From assembly GCF_000763385.1 (NCBI RefSeq), contig NZ_JQFA01000004.1, positions 62,001-126,000 of the forward strand: a stretch of DNA of 64,000 nt. Reading direction: 5' to 3'. The translations under genes and the position numbers were made by a program. The stretch comes from Leptolyngbya sp. KIOST-1. Its GTDB lineage: Bacteria; Cyanobacteriota; Cyanobacteriia; Phormidesmidales; Phormidesmidaceae. Position 1 is the stretch's first letter. Each line of letters opens with the position of its first letter. Shown piece by piece: positions 50,617 to 59,710 of this stretch. The notes beneath the pieces were generated by a model. That model worked only from the letters and a program-made list of their open reading frames with translations, was not told where the DNA came from and made no database searches.

Positions 50617-53286
50617 GTGACGCCCCTACTCTGTGCCAGCCTTGTGCTAGACCTCGCCAAACTTTTTCCCTTTCCCCTCGACGATTTTCAGTACGAGGCA
50701 GCGGCAGCCTTGGATGCCGAGAAGTCTGTGGTGGTCTGCGCCCCTACCGGCTCGGGCAAAACGCTGATTGGCGAGTATGCGATTCACCGGGCTCTGGCCC
50801 ACGGCAAGCGGGTCTTTTACACCACGCCGCTGAAAGCACTTTCTAACCAAAAGCTGCGCGATTTTCGCGATCAATTCGGCTACGAAAACGTGGGTTTACT
50901 GACCGGAGATCTGTCGATAAACCGCGATGCCCCGGTGGTGGTGATGACCACCGAAATCTTTCGCAACATGCTCTACGGCACCCGAATTGGCGAAACCGGC
51001 ACCACCTTGCAACAGGTCGAAGCCGTGGTGCTCGACGAGTGCCACTACATGAACGATCGCCAGCGCGGCACCGTGTGGGAAGAATCAATAATTTACTGCC
51101 CGCCCGAAATTCAGCTTTTGGCCCTCTCCGCCACGGTGGAAAACTCGGGCCAACTCACCGACTGGCTGCAAAAGGTCCACGGCCCCACGGAGCTGATCTA
51201 CTCCGACTTTCGCCCGGTGCCCTTACAGTTTCACTACTGCACCGGCAAGCGCCTGGTGCCCCTGCTGGATGCCGCCCAGAAGGCGATCAACCCCCAGCTC
51301 AAAAAGCAGCGGGCTCCCCAGCGCCAGCCCGGTCGCCGGGGCAGCGGCCGGGTCAGCCTACCTTTTGTGGTGGGTCAGCTGCAAGAGCGCGACATGCTGC
51401 CCGCCATCTACTTTATTTTTAGCCGCCGGGGCTGTGACAAAGCGGTGGATGAGGTGGCCCACCTGTCGCTGGTCACCGACGAGGAAGCTCAGGAACTCAA
51501 GCTGCGCATCGACACCTTTTTGGCCCACAACCCCGACGCCGGGCGGGCGGGCCAGGTGGGGCCCCTGTACCGGGGCATTGCCGCCCACCACGCTGGCATT
51601 TTGCCCCTGTGGAAGGGGCTGGTGGAGGAACTCTTCCAGGCGGGGCTGATCAAGGTGGTGTTTGCCACCGAAACCCTGGCGGCCGGCATCAACATGCCCG
51701 CCCGCACCACGGTGATCGCCAGTCTCTCGAAGCGCACCGACATGGGCCACCGCCTGCTCACCTCCTCAGAGTTCTTGCAGATGGCGGGGAGAGCCGGGCG
51801 GCGCGGTATGGATCTCCAGGGCCACGTGGTCACCGTCGAAAGTCCCTTTGAGGGGTCGCGGGAGGCGGTGCACCTGGCCACCTCGGGGGCCGACCCGCTG
51901 GTCAGCCAGTTCACCCCTGGCTACGGCATGGTGCTCAACCTGCTGCAAACCCATTCGCTGGAGGAGGCCAAGGACCTGGTTGAGCGCAGCTTTGGCCAGT
52001 ACCTGGCCACCCTGCACCTGGTGCCCCAGCAGCAGGAGATCGATCGCCTGGAAGGGGCGATCGCCCACCAGCAAGCCCAGCTCGCCGCCTTCGACGAAGG
52101 CCTGCTGGCCGAGTACGCCAAGCTCAAAGAGCGGCTCAAAGAAGAGCGCCGCCTGCTGAAGATTTTGCAGCAGCAGGCCGCCCAGGTGCTGGCCGACGAT
52201 GTGGCCAAGATGGTGCCCTTTGCGATCGCGGGCACCTTGCTCTCCCTCAAGGGCAAGCACATTCCCGTCGGCGAGCCGGTGCCCGCCGTGCTGGTTACCA
52301 AGGTGCAGGGGTCGGGGCAGTTCCCTTACCTGGTCTGTCTGACCCAGACCAACCAGTGGTACGTGGTCACTACCGCCGATGTGGTCGGGCTCCACGCCGA
52401 CATTCCCCGGCTGCAAGCGGTCGATACCCTGGCCCCGCCGAGCGATCTGGCCCCCAGCCCCGGCCAGCATCGCCGCGGCGACGACTACACCGCCAGCCTG
52501 GTCACCACCATGGCCATCCCCCCCAGCCTGGAGATGCTGGCCCCCGAGGTGCAGGAGCAGCTCGATCGCATGCGCGAGGTGGAGCACACCCTGGCCAAAC
52601 ACCCCGCCAGCCAGTGGGAGAACACCAAATCGCTGCTCAAGCGCCAGAAGCGGCTGCGCGACCTGGAGGCGGAATGGCGCGATCGCAAGACTAAACTCTC
52701 CCAGTACACGGGCCGCTACTGGCAGGAGTTTCTGAACATCATGGATGTGCTCAAGCACTTCGGCGGCCTCGACGACAACCGCCCCACCGAGCTGGGGGAA
52801 ATGGCCGCCGCCATTCGCGGTGACAACGAGCTGTGGCTGGCCCTGGCCCTGGAGTCGGGGGAGTTTGACCACCTCACTGCGGCGCAGCTGGCCGCCGCCT
52901 TCGCGGCTCTCGTCACCGAAAACTCGCGCCCCGACAGCTGGTGCCGCTACCGCCTCTCCGGCACGGTAGAAGAAGCCCTGGGTGGCTTGCACAGCCTCAG
53001 GCGACAGCTCTACCAGCAGCAGCACCGCCGCCACATTGCCGCCCCCATCTGGCTGGAGTACGACCTGGTGGGCATGGTTGAGCAGTGGGCCAACGGGGTT
53101 GACTGGGTAACGCTGTGCGACAACACCAGCCTCGACGAGGGGGACATTGTTCGCATTTTGCGCCGCACCCTGGATGTGTTGTCCCAGATTCCCCACGTGC
53201 CCTACATCAGCGACGACCTGCGTAGCACCGCCCGCGAGGCCAAAGACCTGCTCAACCGCTTCCCCGTCAATGAGGAAATTGACTAA
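50617..53286 (+). CDS. Ski2/Mtr4-like DEAD/DEAH-box RNA helicase
   Basis: 889 residues from GTG 50617 (920 from ATG 50524, an extension without family support). Walker A APTGSGKT near residues 43-49, motif Ia TPLKALSNQK, TTEIFRNML, DEAD-type box LDECHYM, motif III LSATVEN, motif V FATETLAAGINMPARTT and VI QMAGRAGRRGMD. The C-terminus (after about 450) has a coiled-coil region and the DSHCT domain (LDRMREVEHTLAKHPASQWENTKS.. VEQWANGVDWVTLCDNTSLDEGDIVRILRRTLDVLSQI). Predicted to unwind structured RNA for decay or ribosome processing. Confidence 0.92.
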   Translation: MTPLLCASLVLDLAKLFPFPLDDFQYEAAAALDAEKSVVVCAPTGSGKTLIGEYAIHRALAHGKRVFYTTPLKALSNQKLRDFRDQFGYENVGLLTGDLSINRDAPVVVMTTEIFRNMLYGTRIGETGTTLQQVEAVVLDECHYMNDRQRGTVWEESIIYCPPEIQLLALSATVENSGQLTDWLQKVHGPTELIYSDFRPVPLQFHYCTGKRLVPLLDAAQKAINPQLKKQRAPQRQPGRRGSGRVSLPFVVGQLQERDMLPAIYFIFSRRGCDKAVDEVAHLSLVTDEEAQELKLRIDTFLAHNPDAGRAGQVGPLYRGIAAHHAGILPLWKGLVEELFQAGLIKVVFATETLAAGINMPARTTVIASLSKRTDMGHRLLTSSEFLQMAGRAGRRGMDLQGHVVTVESPFEGSREAVHLATSGADPLVSQFTPGYGMVLNLLQTHSLEEAKDLVERSFGQYLATLHLVPQQQEIDRLEGAIAHQQAQLAAFDEGLLAEYAKLKERLKEERRLLKILQQQAAQVLADDVAKMVPFAIAGTLLSLKGKHIPVGEPVPAVLVTKVQGSGQFPYLVCLTQTNQWYVVTTADVVGLHADIPRLQAVDTLAPPSDLAPSPGQHRRGDDYTASLVTTMAIPPSLEMLAPEVQEQLDRMREVEHTLAKHPASQWENTKSLLKRQKRLRDLEAEWRDRKTKLSQYTGRYWQEFLNIMDVLKHFGGLDDNRPTELGEMAAAIRGDNELWLALALESGEFDHLTAAQLAAAFAALVTENSRPDSWCRYRLSGTVEEALGGLHSLRRQLYQQQHRRHIAAPIWLEYDLVGMVEQWANGVDWVTLCDNTSLDEGDIVRILRRTLDVLSQIPHVPYISDDLRSTAREAKDLLNRFPVNEEID

Positions 53287-53402
53287 AGCAACCCCCCGGC
53301 GGCACGGGTTGCGACCCTAACTTCAATGCCGACCCGGAAGTTGGGCAAGCTAGGGGGTGTGTTCCTGTCTACGTCCCTTCGCCCCCTAAATTCGTAGCAT
53401 CC

Positions 53403-54698
53403 ATGCTGGATCAACGCCCTACCGCTAGCCCCAGGCCCAGGGCCGGCTGTCCTGCCAGCGATGGTAGGACCGAGCGTCCCAAAATTTCTGTTTTAGTCAG
53501 CGATCTGTCAAGTCGAGGCGCTGGGCGCTGGGGCGGTGCCGTACGCCCATTTTTGCTGGGGCAGGCGCTCCAGAGCAGGGGTTACCCAGTCGAGATCGTA
53601 GGCTTTTCGGCGGAGGCATATGCCGAAACGGATCCTCATTCCCAAGGGATGCCTGACCCTGCCGCGACCCGAGGGCTGCCCCAAACCGACATTCCCATCC
53701 GCACCATTTCCCTCCCCACTTCCGCCCCTGGGCCGCGGGCTGTGGGTAAACTCTTTCGCCACCTCAGCGGCGACGTTATCTACGCCTACAAGCTCAAGCC
53801 CAGCAGCTTTGGGCTGGCTCTGCTGCACCGCCAGGTGTCTCAGCACCGCCGCCCGGTCGTCCTCGACATTGACGACTGGGAGCTGAGCTGGCACGGGGGC
53901 GACGACTACCGCTATCGCCCCCATCTCCGACAATTGGCGCGGGATTTACTGAAACCGGCAGGGGCGCTGCGCCACCCCGACCATCCGCTCTATTTGCAGT
54001 GGATAGAACGGCTGGTGGCCAAAGCGGATCGGGTCACCACCCACAACGACTTTTTGCAGCGGCGCTTCGGCGGGGTCAAAATCCCCAACGGCAAAGACAC
54101 CGAGCTGTTTAACCCCGATCGCTACGATCCGGAGGCCAGCCGCGCCGCCTACGGCCTCAGCAACTACCGGGTGCTGATGTTTCCCGGCGCACCCCGCCCC
54201 TACAAAGGTGTGGAAGATGTTTTGGTCGCCATGGATCGGCTCAACCAGCCCGACCTGAAGCTGGTGATCGTCGGCGGCAGCCCCTACGACGACTACGATC
54301 GCACCCTGCGCGATCGCTGGCCCCAGCACATCATTCACCTGGGCAAACGGCCCGCCGGGGAGATGCCCCGAGTGATCGCCGCCGCCCACGTGGTCGTGGT
54401 GCCCCAGCGACAGACCCCCGCCGCCCAGGCCCAGTTCCCGCTCAAGCTCACCGACGGTATGGCGATGGCGAAACCCATTCTGGCGACGCGGGTGGGCGAC
54501 ATTCCCCAGATCCTGGCCGATTCGGGCTACCTGGCCGAGCCCAACTCACCGGCTGACCTCGCCGCTCAGATTCAGGCTATTTTTGCTGACTGGCCCCAGG
54601 CCCAAACCCTGGGGCAGCGGGCCAGGGCGCGCTGCTGCGAGCACTACAGCCTGACCACCATGGCCATTCAATTAGACAATCTGCTGGTTACTTTATAG
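53403..54698 (+). CDS. GT4-type glycosyltransferase (glycan island)
   Basis: 431 residues, GT-B fold. N-terminal ISVLVSDLSSRGAGRWGGAVRPFLLGQAL; C-terminal nucleotide-sugar domain LMFPGAPRPYKGVEDVLVAMDRL, KLVIVGGSP, IIHLGKRPAGEMPRVIAAAHVVVVPQ and FPLKLTDGMAMAKPILATRVGDIPQIL. Probably adds a sugar to a lipid-linked oligosaccharide. First gene of a run of co-directional glycan genes; 6 bp before the ABC exporter, hence one operon. Confidence 0.88.
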   Translation: MLDQRPTASPRPRAGCPASDGRTERPKISVLVSDLSSRGAGRWGGAVRPFLLGQALQSRGYPVEIVGFSAEAYAETDPHSQGMPDPAATRGLPQTDIPIRTISLPTSAPGPRAVGKLFRHLSGDVIYAYKLKPSSFGLALLHRQVSQHRRPVVLDIDDWELSWHGGDDYRYRPHLRQLARDLLKPAGALRHPDHPLYLQWIERLVAKADRVTTHNDFLQRRFGGVKIPNGKDTELFNPDRYDPEASRAAYGLSNYRVLMFPGAPRPYKGVEDVLVAMDRLNQPDLKLVIVGGSPYDDYDRTLRDRWPQHIIHLGKRPAGEMPRVIAAAHVVVVPQRQTPAAQAQFPLKLTDGMAMAKPILATRVGDIPQILADSGYLAEPNSPADLAAQIQAIFADWPQAQTLGQRARARCCEHYSLTTMAIQLDNLLVTL

Positions 54699-54704
54699 AT
54701 CCCT

Positions 54705-56513
54705 ATGAGCGCTAATCGCCTGGTCCTTGACGTTGCGAAGAAATCGCCCCTGTGGTTTGTGCTGTCGATTTTGTTTGGCCTCTCGGGAGCCATCTTTAAC
54801 GGCATTGGCATCACGCTGATCATTCCGCTGATGCTGGATCTGCTGGGCCAGGACATGCTGGGGAATACCAATTTTCCACCGCTACTCAGCTCGCTATTCT
54901 CCGTTTTTGATGGTATAGACGCGGACTACCAATCGCTGGCGCTGATGGCGGTTTTGCTGGTGGCGCTGCTGCTGAAGAACCTGGCCAACTACTGCGGCAC
55001 GGCCATTTCTAGCCTGCTCAGCCGCAACTATGTCTGCCACCTGCGCCGGGACGGGCTGCGGCTGTTGCTGGATGTCGATTTGGACTACTACGCCAACGTC
55101 AGACTCGGCGACCTGATGAACTACCTCAACACCGAGGTGAATCGGGTGGCCACAGCGGTCAGGACCCTGGCCAGAATCGCCACGCTATTGGTCACGATTC
55201 TGGTATTTTTGGTGATTTTGATGGCGATTTCCTGGCAGCTGACGCTGGTTTCGGCCCTGCTGATGGCTACGGTGGCCCTGGCCAACCAGGTGTCGATCAA
55301 CCAGGCCAAGGGGTTTGGGCAGGAGCTATCGAGTGCCAGCGCTGCCCTCTCCAACCGCTTGATCGAGGTGCTCTCCGGCATTCGCCTGGTCAAAACCACC
55401 GCCAACGAAGACCGGGAGTACGCCATCATCAACCGCCTGGTGGATCAGCGGGAGGAGGCCGAGTTTAAGTCGCAGCTGGTGTATGCCAGCATCGGCCCGG
55501 TCAACGAAATGCTGAGCATCATGGCGTTTATCGCGCTGATCATTGTGGGGCGATCGCTGTTTGCCAACCAGCTGGAGACCTTCTCCTCCATCATTTTGAT
55601 TTACCTGGTGGTGCTGTTTCGACTGCTGCCCTTTATCGGCCAGCTCAACAGCAGCCGCAGCCAGTTCGCCAGCAACGTGGCCAGCACCGAGCGCCTTGAC
55701 GCCTTCCTCAACCGCAGCGACAAACCCTTTATGGCCAGCGGCCACCGGCCCTTCAGCCAGCTCAGCCAGGGTATTCGCTTCAACCACCTCTCGTTTCGCT
55801 ACCCCCAGGCCGATCGCTGGGCGTTGCAGGACATCAATCTGGTGCTGCCCAGGGGGCAAACCCTGGCCCTGGTGGGGGCGTCGGGAGCCGGAAAATCGAC
55901 CCTGGCCGACCTGCTACCCCGCTTCTACGACCCCAGTGCGGGGGCAATCGAGATCGACGGCGTAGACCTGAGGGAGTTCGACATCCGCGCCTTTCGTCGC
56001 CGGGTGGGGGTGGTGAGTCAGGACACGTTCCTGTTCAATGCGTCGGTGAAAGACAACATCTGCTACGGCTACCCCGAGGCCACCGAAGCGGAGGTGATGG
56101 AAGCGGCCCGCCGTGCCAACGCCGAGGAGTTTATTCTCAGGCTGCCCGACGGGTACGACACGCTGATTGGCGATCGCGGCATCATGCTCTCGGGTGGCCA
56201 GCGGCAGCGGCTCGCGATCGCCCGCGCCCTGGTGCAAAACCCCGACATTCTCATTCTCGACGAGGCCACCAGCGCCCTCGATACGGTGTCTGAACGGCTG
56301 GTGCAGCAGGCGATCGACGAACTCAGCCAGAACCGCACCACCCTGGTGATTGCCCACCGCCTCTCAACGGTGCACCGGGCCGACCAGATTGCGGTGCTCG
56401 ACCACGGGCGCGTGGTGGAGGTGGGCAACCACCACACCCTGCTAGCCCGGGGACAGCACTACGCCAACCTCCACGCGATGCAGTTTGCCGACCAACCCGC
56501 GGTGACCCCATGA
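54705..56513 (+). CDS. MsbA-type ABC exporter (fused permease and ATPase)
   Basis: 602 residues: six-helix membrane domain (about 20-320) followed by an ATPase domain with Walker A GASGAGKST, signature LSGGQRQRLA, Walker B ILILDEATSALD and switch His AHRLSTV. Works as a homodimer, probably flipping a lipid-linked glycan or glycolipid. The genes on both sides are glycosyltransferases (6-bp gap upstream, ATGA overlap downstream), which points to that substrate. Confidence 0.93.
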   Translation: MSANRLVLDVAKKSPLWFVLSILFGLSGAIFNGIGITLIIPLMLDLLGQDMLGNTNFPPLLSSLFSVFDGIDADYQSLALMAVLLVALLLKNLANYCGTAISSLLSRNYVCHLRRDGLRLLLDVDLDYYANVRLGDLMNYLNTEVNRVATAVRTLARIATLLVTILVFLVILMAISWQLTLVSALLMATVALANQVSINQAKGFGQELSSASAALSNRLIEVLSGIRLVKTTANEDREYAIINRLVDQREEAEFKSQLVYASIGPVNEMLSIMAFIALIIVGRSLFANQLETFSSIILIYLVVLFRLLPFIGQLNSSRSQFASNVASTERLDAFLNRSDKPFMASGHRPFSQLSQGIRFNHLSFRYPQADRWALQDINLVLPRGQTLALVGASGAGKSTLADLLPRFYDPSAGAIEIDGVDLREFDIRAFRRRVGVVSQDTFLFNASVKDNICYGYPEATEAEVMEAARRANAEEFILRLPDGYDTLIGDRGIMLSGGQRQRLAIARALVQNPDILILDEATSALDTVSERLVQQAIDELSQNRTTLVIAHRLSTVHRADQIAVLDHGRVVEVGNHHTLLARGQHYANLHAMQFADQPAVTP

Positions 56514-57709
56514 CCCCAGCCAATCGCAAAACCATTGCCGTCTGGCAGCCCTATTTCCTCGGCGGCGGCGCCGAAGCCGTGGCCCTGTGGGTGCTAACCG
56601 CCCTGGTGGCCGACTACGACGTCACCCTATGGACCCTGACCGGCGTGGATCTGAACCACCTCAACGCCATGTATGGGACCAGCCTGAACCGCGATCGCCT
56701 CCGGGTGAAGCCTCTGCTCAGCCCCGGCCTTACCCCCCTGGTCCACAGTCTGATCGCTAACCTGCCCTGGCTCAGGCTGGCGTTTATCCACTGGTCAATT
56801 CGCCGCTTCAAGGCGATCAGCGCCCAGTACGACCTGGCCATCTCCACCTACAACGCCGTCGATCTGGGCCAGCGGGGTCTGCAATACATCCACTGGGTAA
56901 ACGTGGTGGAGCAGCCCTGGGCCAAGGCCGGCCTGATCATGAAGCTAATGCTGGGGCTGTCGCAGTTTTCTGAGGCCAACCTCAAAGCCAATATCTCCCT
57001 TACCAACTCCTTCTGCACCGCTGAGGTGGTGAAGCAAACCTACGGCATTGAGGCCCAGGTGGTCTATCCGCCCGTAACCACGGCGATCGCCCCCGTGCCC
57101 TGGGCTGAAAAAGAAATCGCCTTTCTGTGCAGTGGCCGCGTGGTGGTGGCCAAGCAAACCCACCGCGTGATCGAAATTTTGGCGCAGGTGCGCCAGCGGG
57201 GCTTTGACGTCAAGCTGCACATCACCGGCGGCGGTGGCGGTACCTACGGCTGGGGCTACGAGCGCCGGGTGCGGAAGCTGGCGGCGGCCAACGCCGACTG
57301 GGTCACCTTCCACCAGAATCTGCCCTACGCCGACTACCTCAAAGTTCTGGCCCGCTGCCGCTACGGCATTCACCACAAGCCCGAGCCCTTCGGCATTTCG
57401 GTGGCCGAAATGGTGAATGCGGGCATGATTCCCTTTGTCTATAACCGGGGTGGCCAGATCGAAATCGTCAACGCCGCCAACACCGACCTGATTTTCCACA
57501 ACGCCCAGGACTCGGTAGAGAAAATTGTCGCGGTCCTGGAAAACCCCCACCGCCAGGCCGAGCTACTGGCCGCCCTCCTCCAGCAAAAGTCCCTCTTTTC
57601 CACCGATCGCTTCACCCAGGAAATCGCCACCGCCGTCGCCGCCCATCTCCCACCCACCCCTACCTTCCCCACGTTTCCACGCCCTCCCGCCACCCCCTCG
57701 CCGACCTAG
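56510..57709 (+). CDS. GT4-type glycosyltransferase
   Basis: 399 residues, GT-B fold. KTIAVWQPYFLGGGAEAVALWVLTALV at the N-terminus (retaining glycosyltransferase start), YDLAISTYNAVDLGQRGLQYIHWVNV, and the C-terminal EIAFLCSGRVVVAKQTHRVIEIL, KLHITGGGGGTYGWGYERRV and HHKPEPFGISVAEMVNAGMIPFVYNRGGQ. ATGA overlap with the ABC exporter. The Pro/Thr-rich tail runs into a Pro-rich tract, and the following 140 bp is repeat-rich. Confidence 0.88.
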   Translation: MTPANRKTIAVWQPYFLGGGAEAVALWVLTALVADYDVTLWTLTGVDLNHLNAMYGTSLNRDRLRVKPLLSPGLTPLVHSLIANLPWLRLAFIHWSIRRFKAISAQYDLAISTYNAVDLGQRGLQYIHWVNVVEQPWAKAGLIMKLMLGLSQFSEANLKANISLTNSFCTAEVVKQTYGIEAQVVYPPVTTAIAPVPWAEKEIAFLCSGRVVVAKQTHRVIEILAQVRQRGFDVKLHITGGGGGTYGWGYERRVRKLAAANADWVTFHQNLPYADYLKVLARCRYGIHHKPEPFGISVAEMVNAGMIPFVYNRGGQIEIVNAANTDLIFHNAQDSVEKIVAVLENPHRQAELLAALLQQKSLFSTDRFTQEIATAVAAHLPPTPTFPTFPRPPATPSPT

Positions 57710-57780
57710 CCCACCCCATCTCTCCCCACCACAATCCAAAATCGCCAATCCAAAACCCAGGACAAACCCACAAGTCTGCC

Positions 57781-57848
57781 CCTACCCATCCACCCATCCA
57801 CCCCCTACCCATCCACCCCCTACCCATCCACCCCCTACCCATCCACCC
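57781..57848. repeat. 15-bp tandem repeat (CCCCCTACCCATCCA) in front of the GT10 gene
   Basis: About four units at 57781-57848, ending directly before the ATG at 57851. The leader of the GT10 gene is therefore repeat DNA without a purine-rich ribosome binding site. Pyrimidine-rich complement of the G-rich minisatellite at 5082. Confidence 0.9.
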
Positions 57849-57850
57849 CT

Positions 57851-58837
57851 ATGCCTCTCCCCGTTGTCGGTATGATCTCCAGCTACAGTGGCCTCGCCCA
57901 GTGCGACTGGCTGTGGAAGCAAAGCCCGCAGCCCTTTGGCCTGTGGGGCAACATGCAGCTACATGGGCCAGACCCCAGCCCTGACTACCTGCTGCTGTAC
58001 CAGTTCAACTTTCACGAGCAGCTGGCGCCACCGCCCCGCTCCAAAGCCCAGCAGCTGCGCGATGTGCTGTCTTTCCCTAGGCCTCAAGCAGTGAATGCCC
58101 TGGACCAGCTACCGCTTCAGTTCGTCCAGGTACCCAAGGAGCGCATTGCCTTTTTGCTGCGCGAGCCGCCCCTGCCCGAGGTACGTGCCCAAAACCTGCT
58201 CAACTACGCCTACGCCCAAGACCACTGCGGCTACGTCTCCGGCCCCGACGACTCGGCCCCGGTGCCCGCCTACATGCCTGCCATCTGGTACGTGAATGTC
58301 TCGTTTCGAGAGCTTAACGAAGCTCCACCCCCCGATAAGCACAGCCCCTGCAGCTGGATCACCTCCGGCATCAACCGCACCGAGAGCCACCGCCAGCGGT
58401 TGGCGTTTTTGCAGCAGCTCCAGGAGAGCGGCGTGCCCGTCGAAGTCTATGGCCGCAATCTACCCCCCGGTACCCGCACCGCCGGCGAACTCAGCAACAA
58501 GTGGTCGGGCATGGCCCCCTACACCTACAACCTGGCGATCGAGAACTATGCCTACAACGACTGGTACGCCAGCGAAAAGCTGTGGGATGCGCTGCTGGCC
58601 TGGTGTCTGCCCATCTACTACGGCGGCGGCGCAGCGGATCAGCTCTTGCCCCCCGGCAGCTTTTTGCGCCTGCCCAGTCTGGACGATAAGGGGATTGAGT
58701 ACATCCGTGAGGTGACGGCTAGCCCCGATGCGTGGCTGGAGGCAAAGGATGCGATCGCCGAAGCCCGCCAGGTAATCCTCCACAAGCTCAACCTGATGAA
58801 CTGGCTTTCGGAGTGGGTGGGGCAAGCGCAGCCCTAG
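57851..58837 (+). CDS. GT10 fucosyltransferase-like glycosyltransferase
   Basis: 328 residues. The hallmark is YNLAIENYAYNDWYASEKLWDALLAWCLPIYYGG with PPGSFLRLPSL following, matching the alpha-1,3-fucosyltransferase (GT10) donor-site motif. N-terminus VGMISSYSGLAQCDWLWKQSP is family-like. No transmembrane helix. Expected donor GDP-fucose is inference; the acceptor would be the island's glycan. Convergent 4-bp overlap with xisI. Start 57851 is the only ATG before the conserved block. Confidence 0.82.
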   Translation: MPLPVVGMISSYSGLAQCDWLWKQSPQPFGLWGNMQLHGPDPSPDYLLLYQFNFHEQLAPPPRSKAQQLRDVLSFPRPQAVNALDQLPLQFVQVPKERIAFLLREPPLPEVRAQNLLNYAYAQDHCGYVSGPDDSAPVPAYMPAIWYVNVSFRELNEAPPPDKHSPCSWITSGINRTESHRQRLAFLQQLQESGVPVEVYGRNLPPGTRTAGELSNKWSGMAPYTYNLAIENYAYNDWYASEKLWDALLAWCLPIYYGGGAADQLLPPGSFLRLPSLDDKGIEYIREVTASPDAWLEAKDAIAEARQVILHKLNLMNWLSEWVGQAQP

Positions 58838-59169
58838 CCCACGGCAAACTCGGTGAACTGACGCTTAAAGGGCGAGTGAAACCCCAGCACAATGTCCTGC
58901 TTCGGCACGCCGCGATCGACCAACTCGTTGGCGATGCCGCCCTCGGTGCCGTCGTGCTGGATCCAGATTTTGCCGTCGATGATGTCGAGGTGCAGCACGC
59001 AGCCGTAGACCCGCCGCTTGTTTGACCAGCCCACGTGGACAACCTGATAGCGATCGCGCTGAAGATCGAATATCGCCTCAGCGTCAACTGCTTCATTGTT
59101 GGCTCTGATATTGCTGTATTCCTGCAACAGCTCTTGAACAAGCTGGCGGTAGTGGTTTACATCTGCCAT
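58834..59169 (-). CDS. xisI: XisI-like protein (fdxN element excision controlling factor I)
   Basis: 111 residues: YRQLVQELLQEYS, DAEAIFDLQRDRYQVVHVGWSNKRRVYGCVLHLDIIDGKIWIQHDGTEGGIANELVDRGVPKQDIVLGFHSP. This is the XisI family, first described as needed for excision of the Anabaena fdxN element but found in many genomes without that element. Overlaps xisH by 13 bp. Opposite strand to the surrounding glycan genes. Confidence 0.92.
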   Translation of the reverse strand: MADVNHYRQLVQELLQEYSNIRANNEAVDAEAIFDLQRDRYQVVHVGWSNKRRVYGCVLHLDIIDGKIWIQHDGTEGGIANELVDRGVPKQDIVLGFHSPFKRQFTEFAVG

Positions 59170-59573
59170 TGGGTAATCACCTCCTCTTCTGGATCGTAGA
59201 CAATTAGATGCACGCGGTAGCGCTCAACCAGCAATCGGGGCAGCTCCAGCGTGAAGAAATCGCGGTAGGTATCCATTGGAACCGCCAGATAAAGCCGTCG
59301 GTCGGCTTCGACTGCCTCTAGGGCAAGCTGATATTTGAGAAATTGGCCCAGGGCGGTGCTGAACTCGGTAGCAGTGGAGGGAGCCACAAAGCTTTTGACC
59401 TCAACGGCAATTTTTTCGTTGTTGCGTTCGGCAGCAAAAATGCGCTCGGCCCCCAAGTCGATGTACATCTCCAGCCCACCAAAGCGGAGAAACAGTGGAT
59501 CGTCGGTAATTGTCCAACCGTCTTTTTCAAGGGCGCGTTTGACGGCATCGTGAAACAGGTCTTTGGCAGCCAT
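59157..59573 (-). CDS. xisH: XisH-like PD-(D/E)XK-fold protein
   Basis: 138 residues: MAAKDLFHDAVKRALEKDGWTITDDPLFLRFGG, then DLGAERIFAAERNNEKIAVEVKSF with an Asp and E-x-K arrangement like a PD-(D/E)XK nuclease core. XisH partners XisI and helps control excision or inactivation in Anabaena. ATG 59573 chosen at the conserved MAAKD; the frame extends to 59684. Divergent from the transferase at 59711. Confidence 0.9.
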   Translation of the reverse strand: MAAKDLFHDAVKRALEKDGWTITDDPLFLRFGGLEMYIDLGAERIFAAERNNEKIAVEVKSFVAPSTATEFSTALGQFLKYQLALEAVEADRRLYLAVPMDTYRDFFTLELPRLLVERYRVHLIVYDPEEEVITQWQM

Positions 59574-59710
59574 GGGCAAACCGTATCCAGAGAATCGCAG
59601 CTCCAGCCCTATTTTAGAATCTGTCAGCCCTACAGACATTTCGGCCTGGGGAATGGGCAACTTCTCTGTAGGACTTGGTAGCAACCAGCGATAGGCAGTC
59701 AGACAGCGCT

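Noticed and set aside
51766-53196. 476-residue open frame on the minus strand
   Set aside because: Lies fully inside the helicase gene and has the Gly/Gln/His/Val-rich composition of an antisense frame in GC-rich DNA; no motif.
53288-53312. GCAACCC/GGGTTGC stem after the helicase as a terminator
   Set aside because: Only 7 bp with an 11-nt GC-rich loop and no U tract; too weak to call.
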